64,000 nt of DNA, from positions 1 through 64,000 of the forward strand of contig NZ_FOJS01000009.1 in NCBI RefSeq assembly GCF_900111865.1. The letters run 5' to 3'. Below the pieces are notes generated by a model. The model was not told the origin of the DNA and ran no database searches. It saw only the letters and a program-made list of their open reading frames with translations. This stretch comes from Parageobacillus thermantarcticus. GTDB taxonomy: Bacteria; Bacillota; Bacilli; Bacillales; Anoxybacillaceae. Of the stretch, positions 52,776 through 61,034 are shown piece after piece (positions within the stretch are counted from its first letter, which is position 1; each line of letters starts with the position of its first letter). Position numbers and translations under genes: made by a program.

Positions 52776-53867
52776 ATGAATCATCCTCGTTCCATCGCTG
52801 TGATGACGGAATTTTTCCAGACGACGGACTCCCGCGTTCACTTTGGCTCCATCCATGAATTTTGCAAGGAATTAGCGGAATATAGCAAGCAGCATCATCT
52901 TGCTCTATACGTGACCTCCTTATCAATGTACTTAGAAAATGAAAAAATCGGCTATCAGTGGATGAATGGGGAATGGGCGAAAACGGAAGTCCCCCCGGCG
53001 AAAGTCATTTATAACCGCATTCATTCGCGAAAAACAGAATATTCCCGTTTGTTTGAACGTCTTATCCGCAAGCTCCAAGATGAACATGTCCTTATGTTTA
53101 ATCACCGCTTTTTGCACAAATGGGAAGTGCACGAACGTTTGCTCAACTATGCGCATTTGCATCCGTATTTGCCAAAAACGGAATTGTTCGCGAAAAAACA
53201 AACGCTCGACCATTTTCTCGAACAATTTCCCGTTACTTTTATTAAACCGGTTCATGGCAGTCAAGGACGCCATATTTTCCGCATCGAAAAAACGGGAAGC
53301 GATTTTCGCCTTGACTATTCTACGCTCACAAAAGATATGGAGCGGCACTACACTTCTACTTCATCGCTGTTTGCGGCTTTGAAGGAACGAATGAGATCAG
53401 CGGCCATCGTTCAACAGGGCGTTGCCATCCAGACGCTGGACGGGCGCCCCGTCGATTTCAGGCTGTCATGCCACCGCATTCATGGCGGCGAATGGCGCGT
53501 GACATCCGCTGTCGCACGCATCGCCCAGCAAGAACAATTTGTTGCCAATCTTGCCCGCGGCGGGGAAATCGTTTCCATCGATACGGTGCTTGGACAATTA
53601 TATAAGAGAAACAAAGCGTTCCATCAAAAAATGTTGTTAAAAGAAATCGCACTGGAAACGGCTTCCGCGCTAGCATGCGAAGCCGACGGATTATATGGAG
53701 AATTCGGCATTGATATAGCGATCGATCAAGAAAACAAACCGTGGATCATCGAAGTAAACACAAAACCGTCAAAACAAACCGATACGGCAATGCCCAACGT
53801 CCTTATTCGCCCTTCCGCTAAAGCGATTATTGACTATTGCTTATTTCTGATCGAACAAAAGGAGTGA
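52776..53867 (+). CDS. YheC/YheD-family ATP-grasp protein 1
   Basis: 363 residues, ATG 52776 behind GAGGGAGGAC. The N-terminal region (HPRSIAVMTEFFQTTDSR) lacks the GPLVGI motif of genes 3 and 4. ATP-grasp parts: YNRIHSRKTE, KWEVHERL, the nucleotide loop IKPVHGSQGRHIFRI (about residue 155), VDFRLSCHRIHGG, and the metal site EFGIDIAIDQENKPWIIEVNTKPSKQ (about 310-335). Family members are spore coat-associated in B. subtilis; ATP-grasp enzymes usually ligate carboxylates to amines. First of four overlapping or adjacent paralogues. Confidence 0.83.
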   Translation: MNHPRSIAVMTEFFQTTDSRVHFGSIHEFCKELAEYSKQHHLALYVTSLSMYLENEKIGYQWMNGEWAKTEVPPAKVIYNRIHSRKTEYSRLFERLIRKLQDEHVLMFNHRFLHKWEVHERLLNYAHLHPYLPKTELFAKKQTLDHFLEQFPVTFIKPVHGSQGRHIFRIEKTGSDFRLDYSTLTKDMERHYTSTSSLFAALKERMRSAAIVQQGVAIQTLDGRPVDFRLSCHRIHGGEWRVTSAVARIAQQEQFVANLARGGEIVSIDTVLGQLYKRNKAFHQKMLLKEIALETASALACEADGLYGEFGIDIAIDQENKPWIIEVNTKPSKQTDTAMPNVLIRPSAKAIIDYCLFLIEQKE

Positions 53868-53873
53868 ATACTA

Positions 53874-54941
53874 TTGATTTCGTTTGGATTCGTCACGATC
53901 TATGATCAGCAAGAAATCGATTATTCCACGGAAATGGCCAAACGAGCTGAGCGTTATGGCATTACCGTCTACCGCTTTACCCCGCTTGATATTGACCCGT
54001 TGACAGAAAAAGCGCGCGGCAAAAAGTTTCATGCCGCCACGCAATCATGGATCGAGAGCGTTTTTGATATTCCTGCTATTTTATATGACCGCTGCTTTTA
54101 CCGCGCCGATGAGCGTTCGAAAAAAAGCAAACCGATTATGCAGTGGATCAAACAGCGTCCGGATATTACATTTTTAGGATACGGGTTCCCAAGTAAATGG
54201 GATTTGTACAAAAGGATCATCGATCATCCATTGCTTTCCTATTATGTTCCGAAAACCGTACTCCTTCGTTCCCCAACCGATTTGCTGCACATGATCCGGA
54301 AAGAAAAATCCGTCATTTGTAAGCCAGAACACGGTTCGCAAGGCAAAGGCATTTATGTTGTAAAACAAGTGGAAAACCATCTGCATATTCTGGACACAAG
54401 CGGTCAAACTATCGCCGCCATCAAGCGAAAAATAGATTTACAACATTGGTTAGAAGCACTGCTTCACCGCTCTTCGTATCTTATCCAACCGTTTTTCCCT
54501 TTAAAAACGAAGCAAAACGAGCCGTTCGATGTGCGTTTCTTCTTCCAAAAAAACGAACATGGAACATGGAGCGAACGCGGCAGAGGAGTGAGAGTCGGGC
54601 CTCCGGGAACAATCATCGCCAACGTCAGCGCCGGCGCTTCCATTTTCGATTTTTCCAAATGGTTCAGCCAAATTCCTTCTCCGCAGCGCCTTTTTATTGC
54701 CGACGGAATCGAAACGATTACGAACGTGCTGCCATCTTACTTGGAAGAGCAGTTCGGTCCGCTGTTTGAATTAGGTATTGATCTTGGAATCACAGAAGAA
54801 GGCGCCGTATGGCTGATCGACATCAATTCGAAGCCGGGCCGAAAAATGATTACCACGCTTTCCCCTGAAAAACGCGACACGATATATGAAGCACCCCTTC
54901 GCTATTGCCTGTTTCTTGCAAACGAGGTGAATGTCCGATGA
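53874..54941 (+). CDS. yheC: Endospore coat-associated ATP-grasp protein YheC
   Basis: 355 residues, TTG start at 53874 with AAAAGGAG upstream. MISFGFVTIYDQQEIDYSTEMAKRAERYGI, FTPLDI and ILYDRCFYRADERSKKSKPI correspond closely to B. subtilis YheC. ATP-grasp loop CKPEHGSQGKGIYVV (about residue 148); metal and substrate motif GLDIGITEEGAVWLIDINSKPGRK type (about 313). Second gene of the cassette; stop overlaps the next start by four bases. Substrate unknown. Confidence 0.88.
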   Translation: MISFGFVTIYDQQEIDYSTEMAKRAERYGITVYRFTPLDIDPLTEKARGKKFHAATQSWIESVFDIPAILYDRCFYRADERSKKSKPIMQWIKQRPDITFLGYGFPSKWDLYKRIIDHPLLSYYVPKTVLLRSPTDLLHMIRKEKSVICKPEHGSQGKGIYVVKQVENHLHILDTSGQTIAAIKRKIDLQHWLEALLHRSSYLIQPFFPLKTKQNEPFDVRFFFQKNEHGTWSERGRGVRVGPPGTIIANVSAGASIFDFSKWFSQIPSPQRLFIADGIETITNVLPSYLEEQFGPLFELGIDLGITEEGAVWLIDINSKPGRKMITTLSPEKRDTIYEAPLRYCLFLANEVNVR

Positions 54942-56287
54942 AATATTCATTAACGATACAAGAGGGAGAAGAAAATACGATTTACCTTCCTCCCGATGTC
55001 TCGCTTTCCGGGCAAACGATGGCATCGTTTGGCAGCATATCAACAACATGCCGCTTCGTTTCGTCTCCGCTTTTAGACAAACAAATTATCATGACGAATG
55101 ATGTCGCTAAACGCTTATACATCCCATTTTCCGCCGACGTTCATCTATTTTTCGATGAAGATACCGTCCATCTTGGCCCGCTCGTCGGCATTTTTACCGC
55201 CGGATTTACGAAATCGCCGCTTCGTCCAGTGGGAAAACGAAGCTTTTTCTTTGCTAAATTGCTGTCACAACAAAAAAAGATTGGAGTATTCGCCTTCGTT
55301 TTCGGCACACATCATATCAACTGGGAAAAAGGAACGATAACCGGCTATTTTTATACAGAAAGCGGCTGGACGCAACGCGAAGTTCCGTTTCCAACCGTTA
55401 TTTACAATCGCCTGCCAAACCGACGAATCGAAAACGCCGAAGCATTCCAAGCAATTAAAACAACATTAAAAACAAAATACGGAATCCCTTGGTTTAACGA
55501 AAACTTTTTTAACAAATGGGAAGTATACCGTCTGCTCGAAAAACATCCATTATCGCGACCGTATCTTCCAGACACATCGTTTTATCCTACGATCGAAACG
55601 GTCGATCAATTTTTAAAACGTTATGGCGAAGTATATTTAAAGCCCGCCAATGGCAGCCACGGTTTAGGCATTTACCATATTTTAAAAAAAAATAGGAAAT
55701 ACGAATGCCGATTTCGCAATCAACGCGGCGTGAACCGCTCGCAATCGTTTCCAACATTATCATCCTTATGGAAAAATATCTTTTCACAACAAAAATTAGA
55801 TTCATATATTATTCAACAAGGGATTAGACTCATCGAAATCAACGGAAGAAAAATCGATTTTCGCGTTCATACGAATAAAAATGAAGAAGGGATTTGGCAG
55901 GTGAGCGCGATCGCGGCGAAAATCGCCGAAAAAACGAGCGTGACAACCCATATTCATAACGGTGGCATCGTCAAAACAGTCGAAGAAATTTTCCCTGACC
56001 GAAGCGCTCGCGACCGTATCCTCCGACAACTTTATGACACCGCCCTTACCTTAAGCCGCTGCCTTGAGGAACAGCTGCAGATAAATATTGGCGAAATCGG
56101 ATTTGATTTTGGCATCGACCGGCAATGTCGGATTTGGATGTTTGAAGCAAATTCAAAGCCGGGGCGATCCATTTTTACACATCCGAAGTTAAAACGATAT
56201 GATGAATTAACAGCAATGCTTTTACTTGCGTACGCCGTCTATTTAAGCAAGAAAACGATCGATAAACGAGAGGCGTCATTCACATGA
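54938..56287 (+). CDS. yheD: ATP-grasp protein of the YheD type
   Basis: 449 residues from MKYSLTIQEGEENTIYLPPD (ATG 54938, GAGGTG ten bases upstream). A beta-rich N-terminal domain of about 75 residues precedes HLGPLVGIFTAGF, the entry motif of YheD. Then VIYNRLPNRR, FFNKWEVYRLL, ATP loop LKPANGSHGLGIYHI (about 234) and IWMFEANSKPGRS (about 400). B. subtilis YheD is a sporulation protein that forms rings around the forespore. Overlaps both neighbours by four bases. Confidence 0.87.
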   Translation: MKYSLTIQEGEENTIYLPPDVSLSGQTMASFGSISTTCRFVSSPLLDKQIIMTNDVAKRLYIPFSADVHLFFDEDTVHLGPLVGIFTAGFTKSPLRPVGKRSFFFAKLLSQQKKIGVFAFVFGTHHINWEKGTITGYFYTESGWTQREVPFPTVIYNRLPNRRIENAEAFQAIKTTLKTKYGIPWFNENFFNKWEVYRLLEKHPLSRPYLPDTSFYPTIETVDQFLKRYGEVYLKPANGSHGLGIYHILKKNRKYECRFRNQRGVNRSQSFPTLSSLWKNIFSQQKLDSYIIQQGIRLIEINGRKIDFRVHTNKNEEGIWQVSAIAAKIAEKTSVTTHIHNGGIVKTVEEIFPDRSARDRILRQLYDTALTLSRCLEEQLQINIGEIGFDFGIDRQCRIWMFEANSKPGRSIFTHPKLKRYDELTAMLLLAYAVYLSKKTIDKREASFT

Positions 56288-57456
56288 CGGTCATTTTCTA
56301 CAATCACGAAAAAAAGCAATGGTTTCACCAAGACAAGGACCGTTCCTATATGTTTGGATACCGGCATCGACTGCGTTTTGCTAATGACGCGCCATCTTTT
56401 TCGTTCCCCGTGAAAGAAAGGAACGGAAAAATCGGACCGCTTGTCGGCATTGTCATTAGCGAATCATCTATTCCCGCGCTTTTAAAACGAAAAAAACAAT
56501 ATGTCGAACTCATCGCCCATTCGCTACAAAAAGCGGGAAGCATCAGCGTGGTGCTTCCGTTCAGCGCCATCGCAGAACGATCCGTTCAAGGATATGTATT
56601 CGTTAATGATCTTGGGCGATGGATGCCCGTTACCGCCCCGCTTCCCGACGTTTTTTATAACCGCATCAAAAGCAGAGCAGAAGAAAAAACGGAAGCGTTC
56701 CAACAGACAATCGCCTTTTTAGATAATCTCCGCATCCCATTTTTTAATCGTTCTTTTTTGACGAAATGGGAACTATACGAAGCATTGAAAAACAACGAGC
56801 GATTGCGCCCGCATTTGCCAGCAACGATTGAAGTTCATAGTATTGACGATATACGAGTGATGCTGCAAAGATACGGAAGTGTTTACATGAAGCCAAATGA
56901 AGGAGCGAAAGGAAAAGGAATTTTTCGTTTAACTTCTTCTCCTTCGCAAACATATGTCTATGAACAAATAAACGGTCAAAAAACGCTTGTTTCCCTTGAC
57001 GCACTCGCTCCGTTGTTTGCCTCGGCGCGTTATGTCGCTCAACAAGCGATCGATGCCGATACGTGGCAAGGCAGCCGCTATGATTTGCGCGTTCTCGTTC
57101 ATTATCGGCGCGGCGCTTACGCAATAAGCGGCATCGGCGCGCGGCTGGCGCAAGCGCAGCAACTGACGACACACGTCCTAAACGGCGGGAAGCTTCTGCC
57201 ATATTCCAAGGTGGAAAGCCGGATCGATGAAAGGCTGCTGTGCGATATCATGGACGAATGCGGGAAAGAAATAAGCAAACATTTCGGATTCATCGGTGAG
57301 TTTTCCGCAGACATCGGCCGAAGCAAAGATGGGCAGTTATATTTGTACGAACTAAACGCCAAACCGATGATTTTTGACGAACCCGACATTCAGCGTTCTG
57401 GTGCAAAGCAACTTATCGCTCTATTTGAGGAGCTAACTGGGTTTGCATCATCGTAA
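56284..57456 (+). CDS. YheD-type ATP-grasp protein 4
   Basis: 390 residues. KIGPLVGIVISES near residue 58, VFYNRIKSRAEE, FLTKWELYEAL, ATP loop MKPNEGAKGKGIFRL (about 201), GEFSADIGRSKDGQLYLYELNAKPM (about 353). The final motif reads NAKPM where the other three have N(T/S)KP(S/G), so its active site has diverged. The 3' end runs 44 bases into the convergent gene at 57413. Last gene of the cassette; no terminator seen before the convergent gene. Confidence 0.84.
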   Translation: MTVIFYNHEKKQWFHQDKDRSYMFGYRHRLRFANDAPSFSFPVKERNGKIGPLVGIVISESSIPALLKRKKQYVELIAHSLQKAGSISVVLPFSAIAERSVQGYVFVNDLGRWMPVTAPLPDVFYNRIKSRAEEKTEAFQQTIAFLDNLRIPFFNRSFLTKWELYEALKNNERLRPHLPATIEVHSIDDIRVMLQRYGSVYMKPNEGAKGKGIFRLTSSPSQTYVYEQINGQKTLVSLDALAPLFASARYVAQQAIDADTWQGSRYDLRVLVHYRRGAYAISGIGARLAQAQQLTTHVLNGGKLLPYSKVESRIDERLLCDIMDECGKEISKHFGFIGEFSADIGRSKDGQLYLYELNAKPMIFDEPDIQRSGAKQLIALFEELTGFASS

Positions 57457-57817
57457 AAAATAGCCGGCTATATTGAATCGCCTGTTGCAATGATTGGTCC
57501 GCCGCTTTTCGCGCAGCGCCCGACAGCTTTTCACTTGCTTTTTGGCATAGCATCCCTTTTTCTAATTCGTTGCAGCAAAGTGCATGCACAAGGCCAGCAA
57601 CCGAAGCTTTCGCCGTCTTTTCCTCGCCGCTTTCTTCATATGCCCCGGCAAGTAAATGATGAATGTATTGCCATAGCTCATATTGGCGTTGTATATCCTC
57701 TAAATACAATGCCAATTGTTGCTTCCACATTTCATCGTCCACCATTTCCGCCAGCTGTTCTGCTAACTGCGCTGATCTTTTTATCGCGCGCAGCAGTTGT
57801 TTCACAGCACGCATCAT
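57413..57817 (-). CDS. Helical protein of unknown function
   Basis: 134 residues, predicted all-helical: MMRAVKQLLRAIKRSAQLAEQ, then QRQYELWQYIHHLLAGAYEE and LCCNELEKGMLCQKASEKLS. It looks like a four-helix bundle with three cysteines in the second half. AAGGAGGGAGAGGG precedes ATG 57817. I do not recognise a family. It occupies the place of B. subtilis yheE but is nearly twice as long. It converges on, and overlaps, the last ATP-grasp gene. Confidence 0.7.
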   Translation of the reverse strand: MMRAVKQLLRAIKRSAQLAEQLAEMVDDEMWKQQLALYLEDIQRQYELWQYIHHLLAGAYEESGEEKTAKASVAGLVHALCCNELEKGMLCQKASEKLSGAARKAADQSLQQAIQYSRLFFTMMQTQLAPQIER

Positions 57818-57917
57818 CCCTCTCCCTCCTTGCTTGTCCGATTTTTTGTCATATATATGATCAAGGCGGATAATCTATTCCCACATCACACAAACTAGAA
57901 AAAAAGGAGGGACCCTC

Positions 57918-58106
57918 ATGATGGAGCGAAACAAACCGTCTCATCAAGATTCGCGCTATGAAGGACGCGATCAATACGATATGGACATCGACCGCATGAT
58001 CAATGAAGGAATGGCCGGGGGCTATGTCCACGGCCACGGTGATGCGGTAAACATCGAGGAAACGCGCGATTTAGTAAAAGAAGAACCCCCTTATGAAACG
58101 ACATAA
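57918..58106 (+). CDS. DUF4025 (YozQ-like) small protein
   Basis: 62 residues, hydrophilic: MMERNKPSHQDSRYEGRDQY then DRMINEGMAGGYVHGHGDAV and EETRDLVKEEPPYE. The INEGMAGGYVHG...IEET core is that of the DUF4025/YozQ family found in spore-forming Bacillaceae. AAAGGAGGGACC precedes ATG 57918. Function unknown; followed by a terminator. Confidence 0.78.
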   Translation: MMERNKPSHQDSRYEGRDQYDMDIDRMINEGMAGGYVHGHGDAVNIEETRDLVKEEPPYETT

Positions 58107-58111
58107 CGCTT

Positions 58112-58156
58112 AAAAGCCGATTTTTCTTTTTATTGAGAAAATCGGCTTTTCTTTTT
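58112..58156 (+). terminator. Terminator of the DUF4025 gene
   Basis: AAAAGCCGATTTT, 12-base loop, AAAATCGGCTTTT, then CTTTTT. Confidence 0.85.
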
Positions 58157-58200
58157 GTATAATGAAGTAAAAAATTAAGACGAAGAAAGGAAACATCACC

Positions 58201-59103
58201 ATGCTTGAACGGCTAAAATCGTACTATAAGGACGCGATCGTCATTAATGAGCGAGTCGACGACATCGCCGCATATGAATGGTTTTATACGAAAGATGGCG
58301 ATAAAATCGGAATTGACAAACAGCGGCTATCGGAACAAGAAAAACAATTATTATCGATTTTTTTGACACCGATTCCAGACACGGATCGCATGATGAACGA
58401 TGAAGAAATGGCATGGTATAGTTGGATCATGCACGGGGATCCAACGATGCTGCAACATTTTTCCTCTCATTCCCCGTATTATCGTTTTATTCATTTTTTG
58501 ACAAAACCATCTGTAGCAAATAAAGACGATTTTTACGATGCGATTAACGGGCTGTTTCCAGAACAGATTATTATCGTTTGGGAACATGATCATCGCGGCG
58601 TCATTATTGAAAAAAAACAAACGCCAACGCCGGAACCGCTGCCATTTGCCGAAATCGTTGACACGCTATCGACCGATTTTTATATCACCCTTCATCTATT
58701 TATTGGGCAAATCCATCGATATAGCGAACATCTTTATGAATCATTTTGCCATGAAAGAAACTGTTTCCAATTAGCACAAACATATATGCCAAAACAAACG
58801 GTGTATCAAATGGAAGATATCATTCCGCTCCTGCTCATTCATCATCATTCCGAACTGGAAACGGTCAAAAAGTCTCTCCCTTCTCTGGAAACATTGGATG
58901 ATGAATGGCTTCATATCATCAAAACGTTTTTCCAATGCGACCTTAACGTTTCCCTAGCGGCAAAAAAGCTATATATGCACCGCAATAGTTTACAATATCG
59001 CATCGACAAATTTATCGAAAAAACAGGAATCGATATTAAACATTTTAAAGGAGCGGTCGCCGTTTATTTGGCCATATTGTTACAAGAGTACGTAAACCAT
59101 TAA
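58201..59103 (+). CDS. PucR-type transcriptional regulator
   Basis: 300 residues. The C-terminal PucR helix-turn-helix is clear: FFQCDLNVSLAAKKLYMHRNSLQYRIDKFIEKTGIDIKHFKGAVAVYLAILL (about residues 240-295). The N-terminal 230 residues show no named sensor domain. ATG 58201 follows GAAAGGAAACATC. Its neighbour msmX is the shared ATPase of sugar importers, so a role in carbohydrate or carbon control is possible, though many PucR proteins control purine or amino-acid genes. The target is not visible. Confidence 0.8.
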   Translation: MLERLKSYYKDAIVINERVDDIAAYEWFYTKDGDKIGIDKQRLSEQEKQLLSIFLTPIPDTDRMMNDEEMAWYSWIMHGDPTMLQHFSSHSPYYRFIHFLTKPSVANKDDFYDAINGLFPEQIIIVWEHDHRGVIIEKKQTPTPEPLPFAEIVDTLSTDFYITLHLFIGQIHRYSEHLYESFCHERNCFQLAQTYMPKQTVYQMEDIIPLLLIHHHSELETVKKSLPSLETLDDEWLHIIKTFFQCDLNVSLAAKKLYMHRNSLQYRIDKFIEKTGIDIKHFKGAVAVYLAILLQEYVNH

Positions 59104-59199
59104 ACTGCTTTTTCTGGCTTTAGTTATTAAGCGATCGCTTTCCCGTCATCCAAGTGGGCATCTATACATATGCACAACTTTCATTTTCATCCAACTATT

Positions 59200-59295
59200 G
59201 ATTAAGTCTCGGAATGGCGTAAGCGATTTCGCTTTTCCTAGACTCAAGCCCACTCCATTGAATGCAAAATTTTGCCCAATAATTAGGACTCAATC
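59200..59295. mobile_element. Possible IS256-type MITE, copy 3 (diverged)
   Basis: Left end GATTAAGTCTCGGAAT and, reversed, right end GATTGAGTCCTAATTATTGG facing each other across 96 bases, with no ORF. The right end resembles the right ends of the other two MITEs (GTCCT-ATTATTG). Flanks CAACTATT and TGTCTATT share five of eight bases, perhaps an eroded target duplication. It lies in the 318-base gap between the PucR gene and msmX. Confidence 0.45.
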
Positions 59296-59388
59296 TGTCT
59301 ATTCGTCAACTTGCCGGAAATCTCCCTCTTTTTTTGTGCATGTTGTCCATTTACGAATTCTATCATTTTCCGGTACGCTGAAAGCAGA

Positions 59389-59402
59389 TGAAAACGATTT
59401 CA
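59389..59402 (+). promoter_or_regulatory. cre site (CcpA) upstream of msmX
   Basis: TGAAAACGATTTCA matches the CcpA consensus TGWAANCGNTNWCA at every position. It ends 19 bases before the msmX start, immediately upstream of the ribosome-binding site, where CcpA binding should block transcription. Confidence 0.82.
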
Positions 59403-59421
59403 ACATAGGGGGAGTGAGAAT

Positions 59422-60534
59422 ATGGCAGAGCTTCGTTTAGAGCATATTTACAAAATTTACGATAACAACGTGACTGCCGTAAAAGATTTTAATCTACATA
59501 TTAAAGACAAGGAATTTATCGTCTTTGTCGGTCCGTCCGGCTGCGGCAAATCGACAACGTTGCGGATGATTGCCGGTCTTGAGGAAATTTCGAAAGGTGA
59601 CTTGTATATCGACGGCAAACGCATGAACGATGTTCCGCCGAAAGATCGCGATATCGCGATGGTGTTCCAAAACTATGCGCTTTATCCGCACATGAGCGTT
59701 TACGATAACATGGCGTTCGGCTTAAAATTAAGAAAATTTCCAAAAGCAGAAATCGAACGACGGGTTCGTGAAGCAGCGCGCATTCTCGGCCTTGAACAAT
59801 ATTTGGATCGCAAACCAAAAGCGCTTTCCGGCGGACAGCGCCAACGCGTCGCGCTAGGACGTGCCATCGTCCGTGACGCAAAAGTATTTTTAATGGACGA
59901 GCCGCTTTCAAACTTAGATGCAAAGTTGCGCGTGCAAATGCGTTCCGAAATCGCCAAATTGCATCAACGATTGGAAACGACGACGATTTACGTCACACAC
60001 GACCAAACGGAAGCGATGACAATGGCAACACGGCTTGTCGTCATGAAAGACGGCGTTATTCAACAAGTCGGTACGCCAAAAGAAGTGTACGAAAAACCAG
60101 AAAATATATTTGTCGGCGGCTTTATCGGTTCCCCAGCGATGAATTTCTTCAAAGGAACGTTGCAAGATGGCAAATTTGTTATTGGCAACGTTACTTTTGG
60201 CGTTCCAGAAGGAAAAATGAAAGTACTTCGTGAGCAAGGCTATGTTGGGAAAGAAGTCATTTTAGGGATTCGTCCGGAAGACATTCATGACGAACCTGTC
60301 TTTATCGAAGCGTCGCCAAACACAAAAATTACCGCTAACGTCGAAGTTGCCGAACTTCTCGGCGCCGAGACGATGGTTTATTCGAACATTAACGGCCAAG
60401 AATTTGTCGCACGCATTGACGCGCGCACCGAAATTAAGCCGGGCTATCAGCTAGACCTTGCATTGGATATGAACAAAGCGCACTTTTTCGATATCGAAAC
60501 AGAAAAACGAATTCGTTCCGCTGATGAAAAATAA
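59422..60534 (+). CDS. msmX: Multi-sugar ABC importer ATPase MsmX
   Basis: 370 residues. Walker A FVGPSGCGKSTTLRMI (about residues 36-51), signature LSGGQRQRVALGRAIV, Walker B VFLMDEPLSNLDAK, switch YVTHDQ and a C-terminal TOBE domain with VILGIRPEDIHDEP. The match to B. subtilis MsmX extends over the whole length. MsmX energises several sugar importers whose operons lack their own ATPase, including maltodextrin and arabino-oligosaccharide systems; no permease or binding protein gene is adjacent, consistent with this sharing. ATG 59422 follows GGGGGAGTGAG. Confidence 0.94.
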   Translation: MAELRLEHIYKIYDNNVTAVKDFNLHIKDKEFIVFVGPSGCGKSTTLRMIAGLEEISKGDLYIDGKRMNDVPPKDRDIAMVFQNYALYPHMSVYDNMAFGLKLRKFPKAEIERRVREAARILGLEQYLDRKPKALSGGQRQRVALGRAIVRDAKVFLMDEPLSNLDAKLRVQMRSEIAKLHQRLETTTIYVTHDQTEAMTMATRLVVMKDGVIQQVGTPKEVYEKPENIFVGGFIGSPAMNFFKGTLQDGKFVIGNVTFGVPEGKMKVLREQGYVGKEVILGIRPEDIHDEPVFIEASPNTKITANVEVAELLGAETMVYSNINGQEFVARIDARTEIKPGYQLDLALDMNKAHFFDIETEKRIRSADEK

Positions 60535-60551
60535 TAAGGCCGTAATAGGCA

Positions 60552-60590
60552 GGCTCTAGCCTGAAAAAGCTAGAGCCCTATTCTTTTATC
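60552..60590 (+). terminator. Terminator of msmX
   Basis: GGCTCTAGC, eight-base loop, GCTAGAGCC, then CTATTCTTTT. Confidence 0.75.
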
Positions 60591-60820
60591 CATTTCACTT
60601 CCTCATGGCGACAGCGCGGACAGTAAAAAAGATGCGCGCATTCATGATGGGCGAATGTCTCCGGATATCCATCAACCAATTTCATCATATCCGCATCCAT
60701 ATAAGGACTGTAATCATCAAAATAATCGGTAACCTTTCCTTGATCTTCCATTTGCTTATGGCAATAAGAACAATGCACCGTCAAATGATATAAACCGTTG
60801 CAAAGCGGGCAAATGCTCAT
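60578..60820 (-). CDS. Small zinc-ribbon protein, unknown
   Basis: 80 residues: MSICPLCNGLYHLTVHCSYC, an acidic middle (DYFDDYSPYMDADMMK), then FAHHECAHLFYCPRCRHEEV. Cysteine pairs CPLC, CSYC and CPRC plus HEC would hold one or two zinc ions. ATG 60820 follows TAGGAGGAAAC. Not recognised. Its end overlaps the msmX terminator. Confidence 0.7.
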   Translation of the reverse strand: MSICPLCNGLYHLTVHCSYCHKQMEDQGKVTDYFDDYSPYMDADMMKLVDGYPETFAHHECAHLFYCPRCRHEEVKWIKE

Positions 60821-60909
60821 GATGTTTCCTCCTAAAAACAGCTCCTTATTTTACATATTCCCCTAACATCCGCAACAGTAAAACGAAAAAAATTACCATA
60901 AGACATAAA

Positions 60910-60939
60910 TGAATAAGCAACGAAAAACGTTTCAAACTA
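60910..60939 (+). promoter_or_regulatory. Sigma-G-type promoter of the SASP gene
   Basis: TGAATA at 60910-60915, 17-base spacer, CAAACTA at 60933-60939 (consensus -10 CATACTA with one change). Transcription would begin about 60946, giving a leader of roughly 118 bases. Confidence 0.65.
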
Positions 60940-60962
60940 CTAATACCACGCAAACAACACAT

Positions 60963-61034
60963 TGGGTCCAGCCTAGCTTGGCGGCATGCTGATCATGGCA
61001 TGCGTTGCTGGTGCAAATCCAGCCGACCCAACCA
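60963..61034 (+). ncRNA. tRNA-like structure in the SASP leader
   Basis: 72 bases that can fold like a tRNA. Acceptor TTGGGTC (60962-60968) pairs with GACCCAA (61025-61031), followed by CCA. The T arm is GCTGG-TGCAAAT-CCAGC (61007-61023) with a 7-base loop differing from consensus only at position 55. A short D-like arm is GCC...GGC. The anticodon-like hairpin GCATGC-TGATCATG-GCATGC (60984-61103 arm pair 60984-60989/60998-61003) has an 8-base or 6-base loop, not 7, so no normal anticodon. U8 is replaced by A. I call it a pseudo-tRNA, not a functional tRNA. Confidence 0.6.

Noticed and set aside
59198-59440. An 80-codon plus-strand frame upstream of msmX
   Set aside because: It begins in the MITE, covers the cre site and runs into msmX out of frame.
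60963-61034. A normal functional tRNA gene
   Set aside because: The anticodon loop cannot be made seven bases long, U8 is replaced by A, and the D arm is too short, so it is listed only as tRNA-like.
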